Of a stretch of DNA of 62,858 nucleotides, positions 16,729 to 24,876 are shown piece by piece. The position numbers and the translations under genes are program-made. Origin of the DNA: Candidatus Poribacteria bacterium (lineage in GTDB: Bacteria > Poribacteria > WGA-4E > WGA-3G); the NCBI GenBank assembly GCA_012270865.1, contig JAAXHL010000052.1, positions 65,559 through 128,416 of the forward strand, given 5' to 3'. The stretch's first letter is position 1. Every line of letters begins with the position of its first letter. A model generated the notes under the pieces. The model was not told the origin of the DNA. It did no database searches and saw only the letters and a list, made by a program, of their open reading frames with translations.

Positions 16729-18179
16729 TCGGCATTAATGCTTTCCAAAACCGCAAGACATGTCTCCCCATTAACCAACCGATGATAATAGTCTGCGACG
16801 CGCTCGGTAAAATCTCGGTTCTCGTGTAAGCCGCGCAAGGGTGTCCCACCAGCGGGTGACCACAGGGCTGCATTTGAGAAAATATCTTCAATCCGTTCTT
16901 TGACCTCCATTTGACTTGCGCCAAACGCCCCTCTCAAAACGTCCTGTATCGTCCGATCAGGGTCCCGGATTTCATATTCTGTAGCGGTATCGGTGATACC
17001 CCTGTAGTCATCAAGAGATGAGATTGCGTGTGGCGTTAAAAACCGAAGCACCGTTGCGAAGGAATAGGCGAAGTCGGATTTGAAAAGTTCGGTGCTGGCA
17101 TCGTAGTTCGGTGAACGGACGATATCGGCGGCGCGTTCGCGGAGTTTGACGGTCTCAATGATGTTAATCCTGGCATTATCGTCTTTGACGCGGCGGATAC
17201 GGTCAACGAATTCGAGTGTATACGCTTTCGCGCTTTTACCGGCGATAGGGATGTCTGCTTCCACGATCTCGGCGTATCCGTTCATCAGGCGTTCCAAATG
17301 CGGTGCGAATATTGGATGCGCTGCGGCTTCGTTCACGTATTCAATCCCAGCGAGTGTCCCCTTATGCGTAATCCCCGGTACATGCACGGAATTCACCAAA
17401 AGAAGTTTCCAATCGTGGTAGGGTTCGATGCTCTCTTGACTCACAATAACACCGTAGTCCTGCAGTTCACCAAACGGGACGCGTAACATACCGTTTAAAT
17501 CTTCGAGAATAAGCGGCGTTGCTGGCATCGCCTCTGCGTACGTTACCAATTCATCTGGTGTCTCAATTTGTGCGTGTGCCGCTGCTTTAACCGCGTCCGG
17601 TACAGCGTAGACTTGTGGTACGAGTCTGTCGCCCATTTCGTTGAGAAAACCGACGTTTGTTTCTAACCACTTAGCGTAATCACTACTCCGTTTCGGATAC
17701 TCGTTACAGAGGATGTCGCGGATGACATCGCCGTTATTTCGGAGGTTATCGGTATTGATAACGCAGAGTGTCGCGCCTGTTCCGTGTTGGCGAAAGTAGC
17801 GGTAGAGGCTCTCATCTAACACATCCATTGCGAGTTCACCTTTAGCGATTCCGGCTTCGGTTACGCCGATAAGGATAAGGTCCAGCGGATTCTCAGTTTG
17901 TGCATAGAACTGCTCACGACCGGCTTCCGTGGCGAGTGTTGTTGCGCCGACGACACTTGAAACTTGTTGGATGTCGTGGATACCCGCCAAATCACATGTG
18001 ACGACATGGTATACCCCGTTCTGTTGGTTAAAGGCATCGGCTTTTTCGGCACCGCGCGGCTGTCCGACGAAGATACCGCCGTTGTAGAGGTTTCGCTGGT
18101 TGAGGATATGTACGAATTCGTGGGTCAAGGCGCGTTGTAAGCCGCCTGCTCCGATAGCCAAAATCTTAGTTGGTAGCAT
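16725..18179 (-). CDS. Mannitol dehydrogenase-family (uronate reductase-like) oxidoreductase
   Basis: A 484-residue polyol/uronate dehydrogenase. The N-terminus TKILAIGAGGLQRAL is a dinucleotide-binding loop. CVINTDNLRNNGDVIRD matches the family's conserved NxDN..NG segment. LVNSVHVPGITHKG corresponds to the catalytic region of mannitol dehydrogenase/tagaturonate reductase (UxaB) enzymes. It probably interconverts a ketose or ketouronate and its alcohol with NAD. It fits an organism that releases uronic acids, as suggested by the GH67-like gene. The ATG has AAGGAG upstream. The TAG stop forms part of the downstream repeat. Confidence 0.82.
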   Translation of the reverse strand: MLPTKILAIGAGGLQRALTHEFVHILNQRNLYNGGIFVGQPRGAEKADAFNQQNGVYHVVTCDLAGIHDIQQVSSVVGATTLATEAGREQFYAQTENPLDLILIGVTEAGIAKGELAMDVLDESLYRYFRQHGTGATLCVINTDNLRNNGDVIRDILCNEYPKRSSDYAKWLETNVGFLNEMGDRLVPQVYAVPDAVKAAAHAQIETPDELVTYAEAMPATPLILEDLNGMLRVPFGELQDYGVIVSQESIEPYHDWKLLLVNSVHVPGITHKGTLAGIEYVNEAAAHPIFAPHLERLMNGYAEIVEADIPIAGKSAKAYTLEFVDRIRRVKDDNARINIIETVKLRERAADIVRSPNYDASTELFKSDFAYSFATVLRFLTPHAISSLDDYRGITDTATEYEIRDPDRTIQDVLRGAFGASQMEVKERIEDIFSNAALWSPAGGTPLRGLHENRDFTERVADYYHRLVNGETCLAVLESINAE

Positions 18180-18197
18180 ATATGTTTTCTCCTTTTT

Positions 18198-18262
18198 TAG
18201 GAGTCACCAGTTACCAGTTAAGAACCTCTTTAACTGACCACTGGTTACTGGCGACTGGAAAC
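18198..18262. repeat. CAGTTA-family hairpin copy overlapping the GT4 stop
   Basis: A compact inverted repeat: GTCACCAGTTACCAGTTAAG on the left and CTTTAACTGACCACTGG then TTACTGGCGAC on the right, forming an almost complete hairpin. The last GT4 codons (S-S-R-Q-stop) are read from it. Confidence 0.75.
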
Positions 18263-19459
18263 TTCTTTATAGAGGTTTAAATAAGCGTCGGCGATGTGTT
18301 TCCAGTCGTAGGGTTTGACGCGTTCAACGCTTGCCTTCCCCATTTTAATGCGATCTTCGCCTGCGTTAATTATTTTAATGAGTGCGTGTGCAAGTCCATC
18401 AACATCGCCGGGATCAAACAGTGCGCCGTTAACGCCATCTACGACAAGTTCATCAATCCCTTGGACACGACTGACAACGATCGGGAGTCCTGTTCCCATC
18501 GCCTCTAAGACGACAAGCGGCATCCCTTCTGCAAGTGAGGGTAGGATGAAGAGGTCGGCATCGCGATACTTTTGTGGCAATTCGGAATAGGGCACCGAAC
18601 CCGAAAAGTGGATGTGTGAGGCTACGCCGAGGCTTTCTGCTAATCTCAGGAGGTCTTGTTGATAGGGTCCATCACCGACAATTTCTATTTCAAAGTTCTG
18701 TGAGATTTTCTCAAGGATTTGGGGTAGGGCGCGGATGAGAAATTGGAACCCTTTGCGAGGGATGAGCCTGCCGATTGAGAGGACTCGGATTTTTTCTGGA
18801 TAGGCGTCGCGCTGGACAGGTGTAAAAGTTTCCAAATCGACGGCATCGGGAATCACATCCATTTTTATATCCGAATCCGTCTCTCGCGCGAGTTCGCGTA
18901 AGCCGTCACTACACGCAACGACGGCTGATGCGTTACCCCAAATCGCTCGGATGATCGGTTTCAGCAACAGGTATAACCACCGATAATAGGGTGGGTCTGG
19001 ATTGCGGCTCGGCACGTCGCGCCCTCCGAGAAATACGATGTATGGCACTTGACGAAATTTTCGTAAAAGATACGCACCACCCCCCGCAGGAATCCCAAAA
19101 AAGACTTGAACGATATCAGGCTGAAACTTTTTCGCAAACCGTAACCCGTAGAGGCTCGAACTTACCGCATAGGTTAGCATTTCATGGACGGCGCACACGT
19201 CAGGACTTTTCCGAAGTGCAGGCACGCGATGGACATGAAAACCTTCTATCGCTTCATGTCTCGGACAATCCCGAAACTGAGAGGTAATCAGATGTACATC
19301 GTGTCCGGCTGCTGCGAAGTGTTTGCCTAAAAAGTGGCTGACCCAACCGCCGCCACCACCAATCGGCGGAAATTCGTGGTTGAACATCAATATTTTTAAT
19401 TTTCCTTGCGGTTCGTTTTTTTTAATTTTCCTTGCGGTTCGGTTAGGTGGGTTGGTCAT
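18245..19459 (-). CDS. GT4 glycosyltransferase, repeat-derived N- and C-terminus
   Basis: A retaining glycosyltransferase of family GT4 (GT-B fold). The N-terminal HEFPPIGGGGGWVSHFLGKHF glycine loop, IRVLSIGRLIPRKGFQFLIRAL (start of the nucleotide-sugar domain) and EGMPLVVLEAMGTGLPIV are diagnostic. It probably adds sugars to a lipid-linked or surface glycan. The first ATG (19459) lies inside the dispersed repeat and would add NRTARKIKKNEPQGKLK. A more natural start is the TTG or ATG at about 19390-19387, with AAGGA of the repeat as Shine-Dalgarno. The C-terminal codons and stop also come from a repeat. Confidence 0.88.
   Translation of the reverse strand: MTNPPNRTARKIKKNEPQGKLKILMFNHEFPPIGGGGGWVSHFLGKHFAAAGHDVHLITSQFRDCPRHEAIEGFHVHRVPALRKSPDVCAVHEMLTYAVSSSLYGLRFAKKFQPDIVQVFFGIPAGGGAYLLRKFRQVPYIVFLGGRDVPSRNPDPPYYRWLYLLLKPIIRAIWGNASAVVACSDGLRELARETDSDIKMDVIPDAVDLETFTPVQRDAYPEKIRVLSIGRLIPRKGFQFLIRALPQILEKISQNFEIEIVGDGPYQQDLLRLAESLGVASHIHFSGSVPYSELPQKYRDADLFILPSLAEGMPLVVLEAMGTGLPIVVSRVQGIDELVVDGVNGALFDPGDVDGLAHALIKIINAGEDRIKMGKASVERVKPYDWKHIADAYLNLYKEVSSRQ
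19393..19453 (-). repeat. CCGCAAGGAAAATTAAA 5'-end repeat, two copies plus extension
   Basis: Units 19393-19415 and 19416-19441, followed by the extension AACCCACCTAACC. Similarity to the copy at 21497-21590 continues for about 50 further bases (CGTAGA.CCG..CTCCAC.. .CGTTTC), so the full element is about 100 bp and lies immediately upstream of the GT4 coding start. Confidence 0.8.
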
Positions 19460-19506
19460 TTAGGGTGCCTCTCCGTAGATCCGTTCTCCACTCCGTTTCG
19501 GACTAC

Positions 19507-19588
19507 AATAGTTAACAGTTAACAGTTAACAGTTAACAGTTATCAGTAAGAGAGTTTTCTTAACTTACCACTTATAACTTATAACTAT
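19507..19588. repeat. CAGTTA-family repeat copy after the RimK-like gene
   Basis: Four near-perfect AGTTAAC units, then AAGAGAG, then the inverted half ACTTACCACTTATAACTTATAACTA ending at the RimK-like stop codon. Confidence 0.7.
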
Positions 19589-20466
19589 TTCCTTTGTGCA
19601 AACTCCGTTGCGAATTCGATAATCGCAGCAGCGATGTCTATGCCGGTGACCGATTGTAGTTCTTCAAATCCGGGTGACGGGTTGACTTCTAATACGACGG
19701 GTCCTTCGTCTGTTTCCAATAGATCGACACCTGCTACCTCTAATTCCAATGCTGCTGTCGCTTTTATAGCGAGATGGGTATATTCTTTCGGTAGCGTGAC
19801 AGCTTCTCCTGATGCGCCTTTGTGAATATTGGCACGGAATTCGCCAGATGGTGCACTTCTTTTCATCGCAGCAATCGCTTCATCACCGACGACGAGCACA
19901 CGGATGTCAACGCCACCGGCTTCTTTAACGAAAGCCTGAATCACATAATCGTGATGGAGATCACAGAGTGCGTCCACAGTTGAAGTGAGCGATGTCGGCG
20001 TATCTAACAACATTACGCCTCTGCCGTGTGTGCCGTAAAACGGTTTTAAAATAAACGGATATTCTCCGATGTCGGCTACGGCGTTTTCTAAAAATGCGGC
20101 GGAACCGACAGTGAGACTCGGTGGGATAGGTAAACCGTGCTGTGCGAGGATACGTAGCGAGCGGAATTTGTGTCGTGCTGTTGCGATTGCTTTTGAACGA
20201 TTGATGACAGATGTCCCTATCCATTCAAAGTGCGCCACGACTTCTTCGCCGTATTGCGCAGTTGTGCGGCTGAGTCGCGGTATGACGATATCTAAGTCTT
20301 CTATCGGTTGACCATTATATGTGATACGGTTCTGCTTTCCACCGACATAGAGAGAGAAACCGAACGGATCTAAAACGCCTGCGATGTGTCCTGCATTGCG
20401 GGCAGCTTCGCTAAGGCTAAGTGTGGAGTGGTTTTGGGGTCCCCGTGAAAGGATGGCGATCTTCAT
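19585..20466 (-). CDS. RimK-like ATP-grasp ligase
   Basis: A 293-residue ATP-grasp enzyme of the RimK/glutamate ligase type. The N-terminus MKIAILSRGPQNHSTLSL is a RimK-like preATP-grasp domain. PFILKPFYGTHGRGVMLL carries the glycine-rich ATP loop. VEVAG-type DLLETDEGPVVLEVNPSPGFE contains the Mg-binding E and N residues. Such enzymes attach glutamate or another amino acid to a protein, peptide or small-molecule carboxylate; the acceptor is unknown. It starts 7 bp after the stop of the AAA/deoxyribosyltransferase-like gene, so the two probably form one unit. The stop TAG abuts a CAGTTA repeat. Confidence 0.88.
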   Translation of the reverse strand: MKIAILSRGPQNHSTLSLSEAARNAGHIAGVLDPFGFSLYVGGKQNRITYNGQPIEDLDIVIPRLSRTTAQYGEEVVAHFEWIGTSVINRSKAIATARHKFRSLRILAQHGLPIPPSLTVGSAAFLENAVADIGEYPFILKPFYGTHGRGVMLLDTPTSLTSTVDALCDLHHDYVIQAFVKEAGGVDIRVLVVGDEAIAAMKRSAPSGEFRANIHKGASGEAVTLPKEYTHLAIKATAALELEVAGVDLLETDEGPVVLEVNPSPGFEELQSVTGIDIAAAIIEFATEFAQRK

Positions 20467-20473
20467 CTATTTT

Positions 20474-21496
20474 TTATACGTTTTCATCTGTTTTATAGGT
20501 TTCGTTCAGAAAATCTGCCAACTCTTCAAAAGTGTCAAAGATTCGGTCGCATAGGTTCTCGAAGAAGATGCTCCGTGTTCCTGTGTAGACTGCATATACG
20601 GGTTTGTTGTGACGGGTCGCGTAGTTCATTTCGCTGAGAACACCGGGAGACAATTTGTCTGTCGGGTAAATGACGACGACAAAATCGCTCTGGTGGACAA
20701 ACTGGTAATCCCGCGAGATTGTTCGTGTCTTGATCTGTTCAATCACACCATCGTCCATCTCACCCATGGTCGCAGGGACATTTCCATCTCCGCCAGCGGT
20801 TACGAGTGCCATATCTTTAATCGTGAGCGGGTCAAAAACGATGAATGAACGGCTCAATCTTTCGCCGATTTCTCGGATTTTGTCAATTTCTTCCGGCGTA
20901 TCTCTCAGGAGCGTAATCGGATAACTGAGGTAAAATTTCGGCTTCGGTGAAAAGAGGAGTTCATAGAAATTTTCGAGATCGTGTTGCCGCGCGACGGTGT
21001 AGTGCGGCTTCTCTGTGAAATGTGCGATCTGCCGTGTTAAGAATTCTTCCTCGTCTAACCAGACATTGAGCGTCGCGTTATCCATACCTGACCATTGTAC
21101 GCTTTCCTTCATCCGTGCGGATATATCGGTGATATTATCGACGACGTTAATCAAGAGGTCTGGCAAGAGAATTTCAATATCTTTGAAGGAGAACCCTTCG
21201 AGGAGACTTCCACGCCATCGGAAACAGGTGTGTAACCCGACGATAATATGTTGGTATGATTCTGCACGGCGCGCGATCTCATAGAAAGCGGTACGCCGCG
21301 CTAATGATAACACTGCTGGATCGGAGTCGAGTACCTTTTCTGTGAAATGGACACGGGACTCGGCGGCGGCACTGTGCATAACATCGCCGACATTGAAGAA
21401 ACCGATGTTCAATTTCTTTTTCATGCAGAGTATTTTGAAATTTGCCATCAATTCTTTGCGTCCGGAACAACTGATACCAGTACAAACAATTTTCAT
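20474..21496 (-). CDS. P-loop kinase-like / nucleoside deoxyribosyltransferase-like fusion
   Basis: A 340-residue two-domain protein. Residues 1-190 look like an adenylate/cytidylate kinase-type P-loop NTPase: MKIVCTGISCSGRKELM has the spacing of a Walker A, although the usual GK(S/T) is GRK-E. The segments VGLHTCFRW and LLPDLLINVVDNITDIS follow. Residues about 195-335 (PKFYLSYPITLLRDTPEEIDK ... DFVVVIYPTDKLSPGVLSEMNYA) resemble the nucleoside 2-deoxyribosyltransferase/YtoQ superfamily, with the acidic SEM motif. Possible role: nucleotide salvage or sensing. The Shine-Dalgarno AAGGAAA is provided by a dispersed repeat. Coupled to the RimK-like gene downstream. The function of the pair is unknown. 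Confidence 0.7.
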   Translation of the reverse strand: MKIVCTGISCSGRKELMANFKILCMKKKLNIGFFNVGDVMHSAAAESRVHFTEKVLDSDPAVLSLARRTAFYEIARRAESYQHIIVGLHTCFRWRGSLLEGFSFKDIEILLPDLLINVVDNITDISARMKESVQWSGMDNATLNVWLDEEEFLTRQIAHFTEKPHYTVARQHDLENFYELLFSPKPKFYLSYPITLLRDTPEEIDKIREIGERLSRSFIVFDPLTIKDMALVTAGGDGNVPATMGEMDDGVIEQIKTRTISRDYQFVHQSDFVVVIYPTDKLSPGVLSEMNYATRHNKPVYAVYTGTRSIFFENLCDRIFDTFEELADFLNETYKTDENV

Positions 21497-21590
21497 CTTT
21501 TTAACTTTCCTTGCGGTTCGGTTAGGTGGGTTCGAGGTTTAATGCTCCTTTCCGTAGACCCGCTTTCCACGTCGTTTCAAGCTGCACGTT
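21497..21590 (-). repeat. CCGCAAGGAAAGTTAAA 5'-end repeat copy
   Basis: The core lies at 21497-21520, ending at the start codon of the kinase/deoxyribosyltransferase-like gene and supplying its AAGGA site. The extension AACCCACCTAACC and about 50 further bases match the copy before the GT4 gene. Confidence 0.8.
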
Positions 21591-21610
21591 TTTACCGCGC
21601 GCAAGCAGCA

Positions 21611-22414
21611 TTAAGAACTTGCAGCTAATGACTTCAATTTTGCGAGTGCCTCCTGCTCTTCCTTTTGCCATGGACGGTGTGCTGGTTTATCCAGTTTTTG
21701 CGGGGGTCCGCTGAAGACGAGGATATACGCTCTACGCGCCTCTGCGGTGCTATTCGGTGCAGAGTAGTGCAGCGTCCGACAGTGGTGGAACGTCGCGCCA
21801 CCGGCAGGTATCGGGCAAGCGACCGCTTCTGATACGTCAACATCATCGGTTACCAATCCGTGTACAAGCGGGTCGTCGTCGATATGTCGATGCCAACGGA
21901 CCTCTCCTTTGTGCGATTTTGGGATAAATTGGAGACACCCGCTCTCAAGTGTTGCTTTATCCAAAGGGAGCCAGACGCTTAGACTATGTGGCAAGACTTC
22001 AGGATTCCAGTACGCTTCGTCTTGGTGCCACGGCGTTTCGTTGCCGTAGTGCGCGGGTTTCAAGATCATGTGCCCGCCGCCGCCGACCTTTTCGGTTTCT
22101 ACATCAAGCAATTTCGCGGCGAGTCGATGCGCGTTCCGAAAATAGAGGGTCTCACGGAGTTCAGGGAATTGTGCTTCTGGACCTAATACTTGGGGCAACG
22201 TCTCTTTCCCTGTGTGTGCGCGTGGACCGGCAAGATCGAAATAGCGTCCCTCGGCTTCGCCTGTCCGTCCGGTAAAGAGTTCATCGTAAATGCCTTTAAG
22301 CCATTCAACCTCTTCATCCGTTGTGATGCACGGAATGCTCAGGTATCCGTTCTCCTGAAAGAAGGCGACCTGTTCGTCAGTTACGTCAATGTGAAGATCG
22401 TTATTGGAGTTCAT
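21611..22414 (-). CDS. Phytanoyl-CoA dioxygenase (PhyH) family protein
   Basis: A 267-residue Fe(II)/2-oxoglutarate oxygenase of the PhyH family. The first iron ligands are His and Asp of WHQDEAYW. The distal His lies in TFHHCRTLHYSAPNST, followed by an Arg (EARRAY) that would bind the 2-oxoglutarate carboxylate. The SVWLPLDKATLESGCLQFIPKSHKGE core strand is typical. Substrate unknown: such proteins hydroxylate lipids, secondary metabolites or modified sugars. It begins 6 bp after the sppA stop codon, so it is probably co-transcribed with sppA. Confidence 0.92.
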   Translation of the reverse strand: MNSNNDLHIDVTDEQVAFFQENGYLSIPCITTDEEVEWLKGIYDELFTGRTGEAEGRYFDLAGPRAHTGKETLPQVLGPEAQFPELRETLYFRNAHRLAAKLLDVETEKVGGGGHMILKPAHYGNETPWHQDEAYWNPEVLPHSLSVWLPLDKATLESGCLQFIPKSHKGEVRWHRHIDDDPLVHGLVTDDVDVSEAVACPIPAGGATFHHCRTLHYSAPNSTAEARRAYILVFSGPPQKLDKPAHRPWQKEEQEALAKLKSLAASS

Positions 22415-22420
22415 AATAAA

Positions 22421-24274
22421 TCACCGAATTGAAATATCGTAAGGTAAGATTGTTAGGATTTGTGCTCCGTCTTTAAAGCCAAACAGGCTCAACCACGTAA
22501 CCATATACTGCCACTGTGTGCCAAATACGGAATGGAAGGCAGGCAGGAGGGAAGGTTGGAATCCCCAATCTTCCAATTTTCCAATCTTCCAATCTTCTGG
22601 CTGAATCGAACCCTCTGTGTCTTCAATCATCTGCTCTAAGAGTTGTTCAAAAAAGGGTCGCTGCTTCGGTAGCACGATGAGGTTGAGTTTATCATCTTCA
22701 GTAAAACCTGCCTGTTCCTTCGCAATAGATAGCGCGTCATCAAGTCCACCGAGTTCATCAACGAGTCCGAGTTCCTTCGCCTGCCTACCTGTCCAGACGC
22801 GTCCTTGTGCGATGTCGTCGATGTCGTCAAAGGATTTACTTCTGCCATCTGCGGCTTTGTTGACGAAATCTTCATAGACGGTTCGCATCATCTTTTCGAC
22901 GCGTTCGCGTTCCGTTGGTGTAAAACCGCCGTAGTCGGAATAGAGAGTCGCGTTCTGACCGTGTGCGATGATCTCCTTCGTGAGACCGGCTTTGTTATAA
23001 AGTCCTTTGAGATTCAGTTTACCGCCGAACACACCGATTGAACCTGTCAACGTGCTGGGTTGTGCGACGATTGTTCCCGCTGCCATCGCTATATAGTAGC
23101 CGCCGGAGGCAGCGACATTCCCCATAGAGACAACGACCGGTTTCTCGCGTTGTGTGAGCATCACCTCACGCCATATTAAGTCTGAAGCGAGTGCGGAGCC
23201 GCCCGGACTGTCAACACGCAGCACGACAGCGTGAACCGAATCGTCGGTGCGTGCTTTCTCAAACGCTTTCTTTAATGTTTTGGGTGTAATCACCGCCATT
23301 GGGGTGAAGATAGTGTCAATGTCCGGTAAAACGGCACCACTGGCATAAATCAGTGCGATCTGATTTTCTGCGTTAGCCTGCGCCCGTTGCGGCGGACTTA
23401 ATATACTCATCAGCTGCATCAACCCAGCGAAACTGTTCATATCCGGCACTTTGCGTTGACGTTCAGAGCCGGGTTTGACGACCTGAACCTCTTCGTCTTC
23501 AGCGGTTTCCGCTTTGAGGGTCGCGACCAATTCGTCGTAGTATTGCAAGGCATCGATCAATTTCTCTTGTTTCGCCTCTTCTGCGGTGAACGGACCGCGG
23601 TTTATTAAGTCCGATGCATCTTCTGTGGAGATACCGTCTCGGCTCTCAGCGATATGGTTCAGCAGTTGGGCATACAGATCGTCGAGTAAAGTCGTCATCG
23701 ACTCACGGAACTCGTCCGACATACCGTCTCGCAGATACGGTTCGACACCGGATTTGTATTTCCCCATCGCTAACATATCTGCCTCGATATCGAGTTTATC
23801 GAGCAGCCCTTTGTAGAAGAGGACTTCGGCACGCAAACCGGTTAAGTTAAGGCTACCGGTAGGCATCAGGACGACGCGATCCATCGTCGCGGCGAGGAGA
23901 TATTCGGCATTCCCACCGCTTTCGAGATAGCCAATTGTCTCTTTTTCTGCTGCCCGGAATTCGTTTAGCTTGTTTCGGATTTCTTGGAGTGTTGCCCACC
24001 CTAAACTGACACCCTCTATTTTGAAGATAACGCCAGCGAGATCATCGTCTGTTTTGAGTGCCTCTAATTTCTTAAAGAGTCCGCGAAGTGTCTTTGTTGA
24101 GGAGGTACCAAAGGTGCTGACGACTTTGGTATCGGTGTAGGTGCCGCTGAGTGTGAATTCAGCATATTTTTTGATAGGAATCGTTGGTTCGGTTTCAGCT
24201 TCCTCCTCAGCGAATATCGGAGAAACGAGGAGAAGCAATACGAGCAGAGATGCGTACATTTTTAATAATTTCAT
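22421..24274 (-). CDS. sppA: Signal peptide peptidase SppA
   Basis: A membrane-anchored serine protease of the SppA (S49) 67-kDa class, 617 residues from the start chosen here, matching the usual length. The ATG at 24274 (MKLLKMYASLLVLLLLVSP) has AAGGAT six bases upstream; a longer frame to 24397 starts inside a mobile-looking repeat and is not credible. The catalytic Lys is in GKYKSGVEPYLRD of the N-domain and the Ser in NVAASGGYYIAM of the C-domain. It degrades cleaved signal peptides in the membrane. Near the C-terminus about 15 residues (EDWKIGKLEDW...) are encoded by a dispersed GGAAGATT repeat inserted in frame, after which native-looking sequence resumes. Confidence 0.9.
   Translation of the reverse strand: MKLLKMYASLLVLLLLVSPIFAEEEAETEPTIPIKKYAEFTLSGTYTDTKVVSTFGTSSTKTLRGLFKKLEALKTDDDLAGVIFKIEGVSLGWATLQEIRNKLNEFRAAEKETIGYLESGGNAEYLLAATMDRVVLMPTGSLNLTGLRAEVLFYKGLLDKLDIEADMLAMGKYKSGVEPYLRDGMSDEFRESMTTLLDDLYAQLLNHIAESRDGISTEDASDLINRGPFTAEEAKQEKLIDALQYYDELVATLKAETAEDEEVQVVKPGSERQRKVPDMNSFAGLMQLMSILSPPQRAQANAENQIALIYASGAVLPDIDTIFTPMAVITPKTLKKAFEKARTDDSVHAVVLRVDSPGGSALASDLIWREVMLTQREKPVVVSMGNVAASGGYYIAMAAGTIVAQPSTLTGSIGVFGGKLNLKGLYNKAGLTKEIIAHGQNATLYSDYGGFTPTERERVEKMMRTVYEDFVNKAADGRSKSFDDIDDIAQGRVWTGRQAKELGLVDELGGLDDALSIAKEQAGFTEDDKLNLIVLPKQRPFFEQLLEQMIEDTEGSIQPEDWKIGKLEDWGFQPSLLPAFHSVFGTQWQYMVTWLSLFGFKDGAQILTILPYDISIR
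22549..22600. repeat. GGAAGATTGGAAGATTGG repeat inside sppA
   Basis: Tandem 9-10 bp units (GGAAGATT, GGAAAATT) within the sppA reading frame. The same phrase occurs between genes at 48295-48326. Confidence 0.75.
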
Positions 24275-24387
24275 CGGTTTATCCTTAGTTTTTGGTATCT
24301 GATTTAGCATTGTTATTTTATCACAAGAAGGGGATTGTGTCAAGTGGGAAATTTTTTCGGAAGGGTCTGCGTTTCTATGGCAGTTAT

Positions 24388-24603
24388 GAAATTTCACAGT
24401 AAGGATATGAAAAAGTGTTTCGGGGACCGCTACGAAGTAAGGTGTGGCAATGGTTTTCGCGGTGTTGTGAATCCTGTCAATTTTTTCGTAACTGTGAAAT
24501 TACGGTTTTAAGGTTCTGGTTGTTACGTCTGCGAACGCAGTGGTGGTATGGGTGGACGGGCGTTTCTGTTTTTGGCACTTAAAATGAGTTACTGTGAAAT
24601 TTC
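24388..24603. mobile_element. 216-bp MITE-like element with perfect 15-bp inverted ends
   Basis: GAAATTTCACAGTAA (24388-24402) and TTACTGTGAAATTTC (24589-24603) are perfect inverted repeats. A third partial copy, TAACTGTGAAATTA, lies inside at 24489-24502. No reading frame of note and no obvious target-site duplication. It lies about 110 bp upstream of the sppA start. The rest of the spacer to 24876 shows no gene; it carries a weak CAGTTA-type inverted repeat at 24805-24875. Confidence 0.55.
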
Positions 24604-24804
24604 TGTTCATTCATCCAAAGTTATCGGATTGTTGTTTCCCTGCCTGACGGTGCCTTGGCGGGATGTGGTCCACGGCACATCGGATGCTGGTTGTATGCCA
24701 TTGGATACACAACTAAAATGCGGGATGCCACAGAAAGCGTAACTATCAAAGGCAGACACCCACAGTTGCTATGCACCGCAGGGATTGTGGGTGAGTCTTT
24801 TATG

Positions 24805-24875
24805 GATGGTTGGTTGTTGGTAGTTGGTGATGAGTTACTATTCACCAACCACCATTAACTAAAAACTATTAATCA
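24805..24875. repeat. CAGTTA-family degenerate copy
   Basis: GGTTGGTTGTTGGTAGTTGGTG-like half (24810-24830) pairs with ATTCACCAACCACCATTAACT, next to the stop of the small secreted protein gene. Confidence 0.5.
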
Positions 24876-24876
24876 T

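Noticed and set aside
22275..24397. Longer SppA start at 24397
   Set aside because: The extra 41 residues are translated from the inverted-end element and spacer; the ATG at 24274 has a good ribosome site followed by a signal anchor.
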